This document shows positions 1-7,951 of a stretch of DNA of 64,000 nucleotides, piece after piece. Position 1 is the stretch's first letter. The number at the start of each line of letters is the position of its first letter. Made by a program: the position numbers and the translations under genes. A model generated the notes under the pieces. The model was given only the letters and a program-made list of their open reading frames with translations. It did not search any database and was not told the DNA's origin. This stretch comes from CAWHBO01 sp963827735 (GTDB lineage Bacteria > Patescibacteriota > Patescibacteriia > Patescibacteriales > UBA12075), in NCBI GenBank assembly GCA_963827735.1, contig CAWHBO010000001.1, forward strand, positions 43,219 through 107,218. The letters run 5' to 3'.

Positions 1-1
1 T

Positions 2-1093
2 TGCATGACCCTTGACTCCTTCACCCTGGCTTTCTATGCCGTCAGCCGCGGCCGGCATAACCTGAAATTTGAAAGCGTTGGCTCAGTTGTTTATCAGGTG
101 ATTGTTTTGCTTACAGGGATAACGGTCATAAAATTAAATCTCGGATTGGCTTGGCTCATGGCCGCGACCATATCGGCGAGCCTCATTAACTTTATTTTTT
201 CCTGGGCGGTTCTTAAAATTAAGTGGGGGATAAGTCCTTTGCCTTTTACGGGGGGTTTCAAGTTTGATAAGGTTTTAACTCGCGCTCTCGTTGCAATTGC
301 CATACCATTCGCGCTATACGGCATTTTTCAGCGTTTATACATGTATCTGGACAGCGTATTCTTATCCATCCTCGCCGGCGATTACCAAGTTGGAATTTAC
401 CAAGTGCCGTTTAAGATTGTCTTTGCTTTGCAATTCTTGCCATCAGCCTTCATGGCCTCGCTTTATCCGGCGTTTGCGAGTTATTGGCGGGGTGAAAAAA
501 ACCAACTCGCAATTTCTTTTGAACGCGCCATGAACTACCTGACAATCATTGCCTTGCCGGTAAGCGTCGGTGTGATTACCCTTGCGGACAAGATTGTAAA
601 ATTGTTCAAAACCGAGTATACTGATGCCATCCTTCCGCTCCAACTGGTGATGATCGCCCTTTTTTTCATTTTCATTAACTTCCCGATCGGCGCCCTGCTC
701 AACGCCTGCGACCGGCAGAAACGCAACACCTTGAACATGGGCATTGTCCTCGTTGCCAGTATAATTTTAAACCTCTGGCTGATTCCCAAATTTCAAGCGG
801 TCGGCGCCAGCATAACCGTGATCATCACGAACATTTTGATGTTTATCCTGGGCGCGCTGGTTGTGCCAAAGATCGCACCCGTCAGCTTAAGCAAGCTGAT
901 TTGGCCATTCTTAAAATCCATTTTCGCAGTTGCCTGCATGGCCTTGATCGTGCTAACATTAAAACCGTACTTGAACATATTTATCGTGATCGCGCTTGGC
1001 GGAATGGTCTATGTTTTGTTGCTTTTTGCGATGGGGGGTTTTAGCCGAGAGGATGTGAAGAGTGTTTGGAGGTCTTTTTCTCATAACTCATAA
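2..1093 (+). CDS. Polysaccharide flippase (Wzx/MATE-type), 5' partial
   Basis: Multi-pass membrane protein of the oligosaccharide flippase family, which moves lipid-linked sugar units across the cytoplasmic membrane. The reading frame is open to the window edge, so the N-terminus (several helices) is missing and the ATG at 5 is probably internal. About ten hydrophobic helices are visible, with the family-typical stretch YLDSVFLSILAGDYQVGIYQ around residue 116, followed by a helix pair and a short polar C-terminus. The last residues FSHNS and the TAA stop are encoded by the leftmost ACTCATAA-type repeat (1081-1110). Downstream glycosyltransferases and a Wzy-like protein support a role in surface polysaccharide export. 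Family call is firm; the substrate is unknown. Confidence 0.88.
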   Translation, partial: CMTLDSFTLAFYAVSRGRHNLKFESVGSVVYQVIVLLTGITVIKLNLGLAWLMAATISASLINFIFSWAVLKIKWGISPLPFTGGFKFDKVLTRALVAIAIPFALYGIFQRLYMYLDSVFLSILAGDYQVGIYQVPFKIVFALQFLPSAFMASLYPAFASYWRGEKNQLAISFERAMNYLTIIALPVSVGVITLADKIVKLFKTEYTDAILPLQLVMIALFFIFINFPIGALLNACDRQKRNTLNMGIVLVASIILNLWLIPKFQAVGASITVIITNILMFILGALVVPKIAPVSLSKLIWPFLKSIFAVACMALIVLTLKPYLNIFIVIALGGMVYVLLLFAMGGFSREDVKSVWRSFSHNS

Positions 1094-1110
1094 CTTGGAA
1101 CTCATAACTT
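1081..1110. repeat. ACTCATAA-family repeat, left of four-helix-bundle gene
   Basis: Units of ACTCATAA and ACTTGGAACTCATAAC in tandem. It encodes the end and stop codon of the flippase and ends two bases before the ATG of the next gene. The inverted copy lies at 1457-1503, so the intervening gene is bracketed by inverted repeats. Confidence 0.85.
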
Positions 1111-1111
1111 T

Positions 1112-1456
1112 ATGGCTTTCCATGATGATCTAAAAAAATACGTTCACGAGTATATAAAATTTATTTATAATATAACAAAATCTTTTCCCAAAGAAGAAAT
1201 GTATGGCGTAACTTCACAGTTCAGGCGAGCAGGTATGTCAATTATGTTAAATTATATTGAGGGTTACGCCAGAAACAATAAAACCAAAGAAAAAGTATAT
1301 AAAAATTTTTTGGAAACTTCTTATGGTTCACTTAAAGAGTCAAAATATTTGTTATTTTTTTCATTTGATATAAAATATATTAACAAAGATAATTATACCT
1401 ACGGCTTGGAATTGTCTGACAAGATCGGAGCTATGCTCTGGAGCTTAATTCAATAA
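1112..1456 (+). CDS. Four-helix bundle protein (S23/IVS-encoded family)
   Basis: A 114-residue, all-helical protein of the four-helix-bundle family first known from 23S rRNA intervening sequences and related to the Avd accessory protein of diversity-generating retroelements. Diagnostic parts are the FPKEEMYGVTSQFRRAG segment (residues 27-43), then the SIMLNYIEGYAR-like helix, and the FLETSYGSLKE helix near residue 68. Its molecular role outside rRNA is not established; a nucleic-acid or RNP-binding role is assumed from its relatives. It is visibly more AT-rich than its neighbours and sits between inverted ACTCATAA repeats, which suggests it arrived as a small cassette in the polysaccharide locus. 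No rRNA gene is nearby. Family assignment is confident; function is unknown. Confidence 0.85.
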   Translation: MAFHDDLKKYVHEYIKFIYNITKSFPKEEMYGVTSQFRRAGMSIMLNYIEGYARNNKTKEKVYKNFLETSYGSLKESKYLLFFSFDIKYINKDNYTYGLELSDKIGAMLWSLIQ

Positions 1457-1503
1457 ATGAGTTATGCGTTATGAGTTCCAAGTTATGAGTTCCAAGTTAT
1501 GAG
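1457..1503. repeat. ACTCATAA-family repeat, right of four-helix-bundle gene
   Basis: GAGTTATGCGTTATGAG followed by two units of TTCCAAGTTATGAG. It is the inverted partner of 1081-1110. The last ATGAG of the repeat is the start codon and second codon of the following glycosyltransferase. Confidence 0.85.
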
Positions 1504-2647
1504 AGTACTCCTCTTCACTCTAGAATACCCTCCCTTCAAAGGCGGCGTTGCCAACTTTTACGAAAACATTGTAAAACATTGGCCCTCCTGCGCTGAAGCT
1601 TCGGAGGGCAAGCCTTCCTTCGCTGAAGCTTCGGAGGGCAAGCCCTCTTTGGGAATTTTCGTCTTGCACAACAATAACAACAACTTAATAAGCAATAACT
1701 TCTTCCCCAAATGGCTGCCGGCTTTTTGGCAACTGTATAAAGCGATCAAAAAAAATAAGATAGACCATGTTTTGGTTGGGCATATCTTACCGCTCGGCAC
1801 AGTAACATACTATATTTCAAAAATTCTTAAAATTAAATATTCCGTTTTTCTCCACGGCATGGATCTGGCTTTTTCTCAAAAGACTCAACGCAAGAAAAAC
1901 ATGAGCCTTAAAATTTTAACGCACGCGTCAAAAATTCTCTGCACCAATTCTTACGTAGCCGAGCTTGTCCGCGAGACGCTTCCCGATGAAGACAGCCATG
2001 ATAAGATTGAAGTCATCAATCCCGGAGTGGAGGCGCCGTATATTTCCGGCACAGACACCCGCGCCTTGCAAGAAAAAAACAAGCTGGGCGAAAAGCTGGT
2101 TTTGTTTACCATCAGCCGGCTGGTAAAAAGAAAAGGCCATGACCTGGTCATAAAAATCATGCCCCAGTTAACGGAAAAATATCCCAATCTTTTTTATTAT
2201 ATCGCGGGAACCGGAGAAGATGAGGACTATTTGAAAGATTTGGCCAAGGGCAATGACCATATCATCTTCCTCGGCAAGCTCAAAGAAAGAGACAAATGGA
2301 ACTGGCTCTGCGCCTGCGACATTTTCGTCATGCCCTCCAGGCATATAGGTGATGATTTTACGCCAAATGATTTTGAAGGCTTCGGCATCGTTTATTTGGA
2401 AGCGGCAATCTGCGGTAAACCGGTCATAGCCGGCAGAAGCGGAGGCATAGAAGATGCAGTTGTTGACCACGAAACCGGCATCCTCGTTGATCCTGAAAGC
2501 GAAGATAGCATTTTGGACGGCATTGACGAGCTGGCGGGAAATTTTTTGCTCCGAAAAGAAATGGGGGAAAGAGCGCTGGAAAGAGCGGCGGAAGAATTTA
2601 ACTGGGGGGATAAGGCGAAGGAGATATATGAGAGGATTGCGGAATAG
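1499..2647 (+). CDS. GT4-family glycosyltransferase with in-frame repeat insertion
   Basis: GT-B glycosyltransferase of family GT4 (group 1), transferring a sugar from a nucleotide donor to a lipid-linked or capsule acceptor at the inner face of the membrane. The N-terminal acceptor domain begins MRVLLFTLEYPPFKGGVANF. The C-terminal donor domain has SRLVKRKGHD and the EGFGIVYLEA (E-x7-E) motif near residue 300. Between residues 29 and 50 it carries two near-identical 10-residue units (CAEASEGKPS, FAEASEGKPS) encoded by a 30-bp hairpin repeat, in a loop where family members have none. The ATG lies in the preceding repeat. Part of the surface-polysaccharide block; donor and acceptor cannot be told. 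Confidence 0.9.
   Translation: MRVLLFTLEYPPFKGGVANFYENIVKHWPSCAEASEGKPSFAEASEGKPSLGIFVLHNNNNNLISNNFFPKWLPAFWQLYKAIKKNKIDHVLVGHILPLGTVTYYISKILKIKYSVFLHGMDLAFSQKTQRKKNMSLKILTHASKILCTNSYVAELVRETLPDEDSHDKIEVINPGVEAPYISGTDTRALQEKNKLGEKLVLFTISRLVKRKGHDLVIKIMPQLTEKYPNLFYYIAGTGEDEDYLKDLAKGNDHIIFLGKLKERDKWNWLCACDIFVMPSRHIGDDFTPNDFEGFGIVYLEAAICGKPVIAGRSGGIEDAVVDHETGILVDPESEDSILDGIDELAGNFLLRKEMGERALERAAEEFNWGDKAKEIYERIAE
1583..1642. repeat. Tandem 30-bp hairpin repeat inside GT4 gene
   Basis: Two units of 30 bp (1583-1612 and 1613-1642), differing at only a few bases. Each contains the GAAGCTTC palindrome bracketed by CCTCC/GGAGG arms and so can fold as a hairpin. The length is a multiple of three, so each unit adds ten codons. 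Confidence 0.85.
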
Positions 2648-2681
2648 GGTGTGATAATATAAATTATTTTTACTCTTTAAA

Positions 2682-2760
2682 TCTCATAACTTGGAACTCA
2701 TAACTCGTAACTTTTTTAGTCAAATAATTTAAGTTCCAAGTTATGAGTTACGAGTTATGA
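2682..2760. repeat. Inverted pair of ACTCATAA-family repeats
   Basis: Left arm 2682-2713 (ACTTGGAACTCATAAC units) and right arm 2730-2760 (the same units reversed: GTTCCAAGTTATGAG, ACGAGTTATGA) can pair into a long hairpin between the GT4 and GT2 genes. It lies directly upstream of the GT2 start. Confidence 0.8.
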
Positions 2761-2767
2761 AACTAAT

Positions 2768-3472
2768 ATGATCTCCATAATAATTCCATTATACAACCAA
2801 TCCGACAAGATCAAGTCATGCCTTCAGAGCATAAAAAATCAAACTTATGATAATTATGAAATTATCGTCGTTAACGACCGGTCGCGCGACCATTTGAGCA
2901 AAGTCATAAAATGGGCCCAAAGCGAATTCGGATATAAGCTTCTCTGGATCAACAATCAGGAAAACCATGGAGCGCCGTACTCCCGGAACAAAGGCTTATA
3001 TAAATCCAAAGGCGAATATGTCTTGTTTTGCGACGCTGATATCGTTTTGGAACCAAACGCCTTGGAACTCATGATTCAAACCCTGAACACCCACCCGGAG
3101 GCGGCTTACGCTTATCCTTCGCACTTGCACGGTTCAAAATTGTTTAGACTCTGGCCCTTTGACGCGGAAAAATTAAAAACCATGCCGTATATCCATTCCA
3201 CCGCTCTGGTCCGGAGAAAATGCCTGCCGGCATCCGGTTGGGATGAAACCTTAAAGAGATTCCAAGACTGGGACCTGTGGCTGACAATGCTGGAGGCGGG
3301 ACACCAAGGAATCTGGATTGACAACGTTCTCTTTAAAATCGTCGGCGGCGGCCACACCATGAGCGCCTGGCTCCCGTCGTTTGCATATAAATACCTGCCA
3401 TTTTTGCCGCGGGTAAAGAAATATAAAGCGGCGATGGAGGTGATAAAGAAGAAGCATGGAATTTTATTTTAA
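2768..3472 (+). CDS. GT2-family glycosyltransferase
   Basis: GT-A fold family 2 glycosyltransferase of 234 residues. The N-terminal nucleotide-binding part shows ISIIIPLYNQSDKIKSCL and IIVVNDRSRD (residues 2-42). The metal-binding DXD equivalent is FCDADIVLEP near residue 90, and a W-D-x-D-L-W-like segment (FQDWDLWLTM) near residue 166 fits the catalytic region. No transmembrane helix is visible, so it probably works at the cytoplasmic face on a lipid-linked acceptor together with the preceding GT4 enzyme. Its stop codon overlaps the left end of a MITE-like element. Acceptor and sugar are unknown. Confidence 0.9.
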   Translation: MISIIIPLYNQSDKIKSCLQSIKNQTYDNYEIIVVNDRSRDHLSKVIKWAQSEFGYKLLWINNQENHGAPYSRNKGLYKSKGEYVLFCDADIVLEPNALELMIQTLNTHPEAAYAYPSHLHGSKLFRLWPFDAEKLKTMPYIHSTALVRRKCLPASGWDETLKRFQDWDLWLTMLEAGHQGIWIDNVLFKIVGGGHTMSAWLPSFAYKYLPFLPRVKKYKAAMEVIKKKHGILF

Positions 3473-3601
3473 TGTCAAATTTCCAATTTCCAATGACAAA
3501 TCAAACTCAAAATCCTAATTTCAAATTAATATAATATTTGTTATTTGATATTTGGATTTGATTGCTTGTGCCCTATGGGTAGAAATTGGAAATTTGACAT
3601 T
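3471..3601. mobile_element. MITE-like element, copy 1 (131 bp, 20-bp TIRs)
   Basis: The left end 3471-3490 (AATGTCAAATTTCCAATTTC) is the exact reverse complement of the right end 3582-3601. The AT-rich centre has no ORF worth keeping. A second full-length copy lies at 55029-55152 in reverse orientation and is alignable along its whole length. Both copies start at the stop codon of the upstream gene. No transposase is inside the element or elsewhere in the window. Confidence 0.75.
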
Positions 3602-3647
3602 AATAACAATTTATACTGTCATTACGAGATATACATTTTAAATTTTT

Positions 3648-4124
3648 ATGAAAAATTACTCCTACAAAAACCTCATCTTCATCCTCCCGCTGATATTCTT
3701 CGTCTTTTCATTTATATACGTAAGCTTGGACCGCATGACGAAGACAACCTATTCCCACGGCGAACAGAATATCATCATCGGCGACAAGCCGATCACAGTT
3801 ATGGTGGCAGACGAGATTGGCATGCAATGGCAAGGCCTTTCCGACCGCAATTCGCTGGGGGCTGATAACGGCATGCTCTTCGTTTTTCCAAATTTTCAAA
3901 AAAGAACCTTTGTCATGCGCCGCATGCATTTTCCGCTGGATATCATCTGGATAAGCAACGGCCGCGTGGTGGGCATTGACAAGCGCCTGGAACCGGAAGG
4001 CGAAAAACCAACAAAACTTTATTCTTCCCCAGAACCGGTGGACAAAGTTCTGGAAGTAAACGGAGGCTTCGCAGATGCGTTTGGGATAAGGGTGGGGGAC
4101 GGGGTGCAGTATAATTTGAAATAA
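3648..4124 (+). CDS. DUF192 family membrane-anchored protein
   Basis: A 158-residue protein with one N-terminal hydrophobic anchor (residues 9-27) followed by a DUF192 domain facing outward. The family signature is visible: MQWQGLSDR, then NGMLFVFPNFQKRTFVMRRMHFPLDIIW near residues 75-102, and the conserved C-terminal VLEVNGGFADAFGIRVGD. The biochemical role of DUF192 is not known; members are usually small exported proteins. The gene stands alone between the polysaccharide genes and is followed at once by a hairpin terminator. Confidence 0.9.
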   Translation: MKNYSYKNLIFILPLIFFVFSFIYVSLDRMTKTTYSHGEQNIIIGDKPITVMVADEIGMQWQGLSDRNSLGADNGMLFVFPNFQKRTFVMRRMHFPLDIIWISNGRVVGIDKRLEPEGEKPTKLYSSPEPVDKVLEVNGGFADAFGIRVGDGVQYNLK

Positions 4125-4148
4125 TTCCCCTCTAAAAAGAGGGGAATA
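4125..4148 (+). terminator. Hairpin terminator after DUF192 gene
   Basis: Stem TTCCCCTC / GAGGGGAA with a six-base A-rich loop (4125-4146), starting directly after the TAA stop. The U-run is weak. Confidence 0.6.
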
Positions 4149-4263
4149 AAATGTAATTTTTAAAAATAAAACTATTAATATCAAAAACTATTTTCAAAAA
4201 ACACTAACCGTTCTCATCATCATTGAGCTCCTCTCCCTCATCTCTTTCCTCATACCCTCCCTG

Positions 4264-5697
4264 ATGCCTTTTGTTTTTATTTCCATCGTCTTGGCGGCAT
4301 TGATGATCTCCGTCAAAAAACTTGAACACGGCTTGCTTTTGATTTTTGTTGAAATCGTTATCGGCTCCCTTGGATATCTTTTCTGGTTTGATTTAAACGG
4401 CTTTCGGCTGTCAATCAGAGTGGCCTTGTGGGTGATCGTGATGGCGGTTTGGTTCGTAAGATTTTCCCTTGATTTTATAAGGTCGCGAACATGGAAAAAT
4501 TTCAATTCGCAAGCCATCATATCGGCAATCAAAAAGAATCCTTTTTTACCTTACCTCGCAATTCTTTTTACTTCAATCGCTTGGGGGCTGATTAACGGAT
4601 TTTTAAACCATAACGGGTTTAAAAATATATTTTTTGATAGCAACGGCTGGTTATACTTTTTGCTCTTGTTTCCGGTTTATTCCGTTTTAAAAAATCTTTC
4701 CAAAGATCTTGTTCCGGGATTCCTTGCGATTTTAAGCGCTGCTTGCTTTTGGCTATGCATAAAGACATTCATCTTGCTGTATGTCTTTTCCCACGCTTCC
4801 AGTGGAATCATCTTTGAAATCTACCGCTGGGTCAGAGATACGCGAGTAGGGGAGATAACCAACATTCAGGGAGGTTTCTACCGCATTTTTTTCCAATCCC
4901 ATATTTTTATCTTGATCGCCTTTTTTGTCGTCTTGGGGATGCTGGCATATTATCAAAAAAATAAACCGTTGAACAAAAAATTTGCTTTCTTGCTTTCTTG
5001 CTTTTTTACTGTCTTGTTCTCCGTAAACATCCTCAATTTTTCCCGCAGTAACTGGGTGGGACTGGCTTGTGGTATTTTACTTTTCAGCAGCCTTTCTTTA
5101 AAATTTTACGGCTGGAAAATACTATTCAAGCTTGCGGGCATATCGGCAATTTCCGCGGTTCTTGGATTCGCGCTAATCGTTGCCGTGGTAAAATTTCCAT
5201 ACCCGATTCCCAAAGGCGGTTTTGATACATCTTCGCTTTTATCAGAAAGAGCCATGCAAATCACCGGCGAAGCCGGTGTTTCTTCCCGCTGGTCGCTCTT
5301 GCCAAAGCTGTTAGAAAAAATCAAGCAATCTTCGGCGCTGGGACAGGGATTTGGAGCGGCGATAACGTATATATCAAGCGACCCAAGAGTGCTGGAAAAA
5401 GATCCTAGTGGAAAATTTACCACATACGCTTTTGAATGGGGCTGGCTGGATATCTGGATCAAACTTGGCCTGTTGGGCGTGGTTGCCTATATTGCCTTGA
5501 TTTTAAAAATTTTTATGATTGGCATCACATCCCAAAATGACGCAAGTTTTTCATTTAAAATTGGCTTAATTTTTGGCCTAATCGCCATTTCTATCATAAG
5601 TTTTTTCAGTCCCTACATGAACCATCCCTTGGGAATATCTTATCTAATCCTGGTTATGGCCATGCTAAATACCAACAAACCGAAGGCTCTTGCATAA
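4264..5697 (+). CDS. O-antigen ligase/polymerase-like (Wzy/WaaL) membrane protein
   Basis: Integral membrane protein of 477 or more residues with around twelve hydrophobic helices and a large extracytoplasmic loop containing SLLSERAMQITGEAGVSSRW and GLGQGFGAAI-like residues (residues 320-370), typical of the Wzy_C/O-antigen ligase family. It probably polymerises or ligates the oligosaccharide made by the neighbouring transferases. The first ATG is at 4264, but the frame is open back to a stop at 4147 and encodes a good extra helix (VLIIIELLSLISFLIPSLM), so the true start may be a non-ATG codon between about 4156 and 4180. Arg-Trp and Gly-rich loop residues support the family; the exact activity is inferred. 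Confidence 0.82.
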   Translation: MPFVFISIVLAALMISVKKLEHGLLLIFVEIVIGSLGYLFWFDLNGFRLSIRVALWVIVMAVWFVRFSLDFIRSRTWKNFNSQAIISAIKKNPFLPYLAILFTSIAWGLINGFLNHNGFKNIFFDSNGWLYFLLLFPVYSVLKNLSKDLVPGFLAILSAACFWLCIKTFILLYVFSHASSGIIFEIYRWVRDTRVGEITNIQGGFYRIFFQSHIFILIAFFVVLGMLAYYQKNKPLNKKFAFLLSCFFTVLFSVNILNFSRSNWVGLACGILLFSSLSLKFYGWKILFKLAGISAISAVLGFALIVAVVKFPYPIPKGGFDTSSLLSERAMQITGEAGVSSRWSLLPKLLEKIKQSSALGQGFGAAITYISSDPRVLEKDPSGKFTTYAFEWGWLDIWIKLGLLGVVAYIALILKIFMIGITSQNDASFSFKIGLIFGLIAISIISFFSPYMNHPLGISYLILVMAMLNTNKPKALA

Positions 5698-5745
5698 TTT
5701 TTCATTTTCCTGTATATTTAATTTTATAAAAATTATATAAACAAT

Positions 5746-6069
5746 ATGAATGACCAAATTATTTCCAGAGAAGGCTACGATAAGCTTAAAAATGAATTAG
5801 ACATCTTGATAAACATCAAGCGCCGAGATATCGCCGACCGCATCCAAAAAGCCAAAGATATGGGCGATTTGAGCGAAAACGCGGAATATGCCGAGGCTAA
5901 AGACGCCCAAGCTTTCAACGAAGGCCGGATTGCGGAATTGAGCCAAACTTTAAAAAATGTTACGGTCGTGGAAAACAGCAACGGCGAGGGTAAAGTTAGC
6001 ATGGGTTCATCACTGATTGTCAAATCAAACGGGAACGAGAAAAATTTTAAAGATCGTCAGCTTCAATGA
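5746..6069 (+). CDS. greA: Transcription elongation factor GreA, N-terminal part (frameshifted)
   Basis: GreA rescues backtracked RNA polymerase by stimulating transcript cleavage through the secondary channel. This frame encodes the N-terminal coiled-coil with the acidic tip: the GDLSENAEYAEAK signature at residues 40-52 is intact. It continues into the start of the C-terminal FKBP-like domain (VSMGSSLIVKSNGNEKNFK) and then runs out of frame to a TGA at 6067. The rest of the domain is encoded in the +1 frame (next entry). One surplus base in the A/T-rich run at 6040-6056 accounts for the break. Either an assembly indel or a real mutation; GreA is normally single-copy in such genomes. Confidence 0.88.
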   Translation: MNDQIISREGYDKLKNELDILINIKRRDIADRIQKAKDMGDLSENAEYAEAKDAQAFNEGRIAELSQTLKNVTVVENSNGEGKVSMGSSLIVKSNGNEKNFKDRQLQ

Positions 6070-6205
6070 GGCGGATCCGATGGAGGGAAAAATTTCCAAC
6101 GAATCTCCAATTGGCCGCAGTTTTGTCGGGAAAAAGCGGGGAGATAAAGTGATTGTTGAAACCCCTAAAGGCAAAATGGAATACGAAATCTTAAGCATTT
6201 CATAA
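6017..6205 (+). CDS. greA: GreA C-terminal part, +1 frame
   Basis: The residues KIVSFNEADPMEGKISNESP and IGRSFVGKKRGDKVIVETP continue GreA exactly where the upstream frame loses homology, ending YEILSIS with TAA at 6205. The ATG at 6017 is only the first in this frame; GreA homology begins near 6055. Together the two pieces give a protein of the usual length of about 153-158 residues. Both pieces are followed by one intrinsic terminator (6225-6256), consistent with one transcription unit. Confidence 0.85.
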   Translation: MSNQTGTRKILKIVSFNEADPMEGKISNESPIGRSFVGKKRGDKVIVETPKGKMEYEILSIS

Positions 6206-6224
6206 ATTTTTTGAAAGTTAGCAT

Positions 6225-6256
6225 AAAAAAACGACTGCGGACGCAGCCGTTTTTTT
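6225..6256 (+). terminator. Intrinsic terminator after greA
   Basis: Stem CGACTGCG / CGCAGCCG (6232-6249, one mismatch) flanked by seven A and seven T residues. Confidence 0.85.
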
Positions 6257-6343
6257 ATGTCCTTTTTTTGACTTTTTTTTCCAACTTTAGTATAATATTT
6301 GATATGTGTTAAGAAAACTCTATTATTATTTTATTACATAATT

Positions 6344-7858
6344 ATGACTGAAGAAATTCTCAACGAGCGCGAAGAAAGGCTTAAAAAATTACAGGAGCTT
6401 ATAAAAAGAGGGGTGAATCCTTATCCGGCTAAGAGTTCAAAAAACCGAGAAATCAAAGACATCTTTGAACGTTTTGCTGATTTTGAAAAATCGCAAGTTC
6501 AAATTATTGCCGCCGGCAGGATTCGCAGTTTAAGAGCTCACGGGAATTTGAGCTTTTTTACCATTGAAGACGCGACCGGAAAAATCCAGGTAGCGCTCAG
6601 CAAAAAAGAGATAGATGACTCAGCAAATGCTTTAACTTATAAAGACTTTGTGAAACTGATTGACGTCGGTGATTTCATTGAAGTGGAAGGAACCTGTTTT
6701 GTTACGCACAAGGGCGAGCAAAGCTTGATGGCAAAAAAATTCAGATTGCTTGCAAAAGCTTTAAGCCCATTGCCGGACAAATGGCACGGGCTGAAAAACG
6801 ATGACGAGCGCTACCGCAAAAGATATCTGGATATTCTCATGGATCCGGAGCTAAAAGATCTGATGCGAAAGAAATCAAAGTTCTGGGATGTTACCAGAAC
6901 GTTTATGAAAGATCGGGGATTCTTTGAAGTGGAAACCCCCACCCTGGAAACGACCACCGGCGGCGCCGAAGCCAACCCGTTCAAGACGCATCATGATGAC
7001 TATGATCTGGATGTCTTCTTGCGCATTTCCGTGGGCGAACTGTGGCAAAAAAGATTGATGGCCGCGGGCTTTGAAAAAACTTTTGAGATCGGAAGAGCGT
7101 ATCGCAACGAAGGTTCCAGCCCTGAGCATTTGCAAGAATTCACCAACATGGAATTCTACTGGGCCTACGCGAATTATGAAGACGGCATGGAACTGGCCAA
7201 AGAATTGTACCGGACAATCGCCATGAAAGTCTTTGGCACCACAAAATTCAAGACCAAGGACCATGTATATGATTTGGCGGATGACTGGATCAAGCTTGAT
7301 TATACGGAGGAAATCCAAAAGCAAACCGGCATCAATGTCCTTGCGTCCGCAGAGAAAGATATGGCCAAGAAACTTGATGAATTAAAAGTTAAATACGAAG
7401 GAGAAAACCGCGAACGCCTTACTGATACTTTATGGAAATTCTGCCGCAAGCAGATTTCCGGCCCGGCCTTTGTGATCAATCACCCCAAGTTGATTTCCCC
7501 CCTGGCTAAAGCAAAAGAAGATAATCCGGAGCTTACTGAACGCTTCCAAATCTTGATTGCCGGCGCAGAAATCGGCAATGGCTATTCAGAGCTTAACAAT
7601 CCGGTTGACCAGAGGCGTCGTTTTGAAGAACAGCAGAAGCTTCTGGACGCAGGCGACACGGAAGCGATGATGCCTGACTTTGAATTTGTGGAAATGCTGG
7701 AACATGGCATGCCCCCAACCTGCGGCTTCGGCTTTGGCGAGCGCTTGTTTGCCTTCATGGCCGATAAGCCGGTCAGAGAAACATCGCTGTTTCCGCTGGT
7801 ACGGCCCAAGTTGCCGATGGTGAGGGAGAAAGGGGAAATAATTATCAATAATCAATAA
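6344..7858 (+). CDS. lysS: Lysyl-tRNA synthetase, class II
   Basis: Class II LysRS of 504 residues, charging tRNA-Lys. An N-terminal OB-fold anticodon-binding domain (IIAAGRIRSLRAHGNLSFF) is followed by the catalytic core: motif 2 region FEIGRAYRNEGSSPEHLQEF and motif 3 GFGFGERLFAFM near the C-terminus. The ATG at 6344 is preferred to the upstream ATG at 6299 because homology starts at MTEEILNEREER and the intervening residues are hydrophobic and atypical. No Shine-Dalgarno is visible. The C-terminal IIINNQ and stop lie in a TATTGAAT-family repeat, so the tail appears to be supplied by the repeat. Confidence 0.96.
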   Translation: MTEEILNEREERLKKLQELIKRGVNPYPAKSSKNREIKDIFERFADFEKSQVQIIAAGRIRSLRAHGNLSFFTIEDATGKIQVALSKKEIDDSANALTYKDFVKLIDVGDFIEVEGTCFVTHKGEQSLMAKKFRLLAKALSPLPDKWHGLKNDDERYRKRYLDILMDPELKDLMRKKSKFWDVTRTFMKDRGFFEVETPTLETTTGGAEANPFKTHHDDYDLDVFLRISVGELWQKRLMAAGFEKTFEIGRAYRNEGSSPEHLQEFTNMEFYWAYANYEDGMELAKELYRTIAMKVFGTTKFKTKDHVYDLADDWIKLDYTEEIQKQTGINVLASAEKDMAKKLDELKVKYEGENRERLTDTLWKFCRKQISGPAFVINHPKLISPLAKAKEDNPELTERFQILIAGAEIGNGYSELNNPVDQRRRFEEQQKLLDAGDTEAMMPDFEFVEMLEHGMPPTCGFGFGERLFAFMADKPVRETSLFPLVRPKLPMVREKGEIIINNQ

Positions 7859-7950
7859 TCAATATTCATTCAATAATCAATACCAAAATAATCAATGGAT
7901 ATTAAATTATTTTAATATTGAATGGTTATTGATTATTGAATATTAATTTT
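7841..7950. repeat. TATTGAAT inverted-repeat element, copy 1
   Basis: Left arm of AATAATCAATATTCATTCAAT units and right arm of ATTGAATGGTTATTGATTATT units around an AT-rich centre. It overlaps the last codons of lysS and ends one base before the serS ATG. Copies also occur at 10285, 11681, 15796, 39220 and 42852. Confidence 0.8.
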
Positions 7951-7951
7951 T

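Noticed and set aside
1112..1456. 23S rRNA intervening sequence
   Set aside because: The four-helix-bundle gene belongs to that family, but no rRNA sequence flanks it.
6030..6069. Programmed -1 frameshift in greA at A-AAT-TTT
   Set aside because: The downstream part is in the +1 frame, so a -1 slip would lead into the wrong frame; no downstream stimulatory structure was seen.
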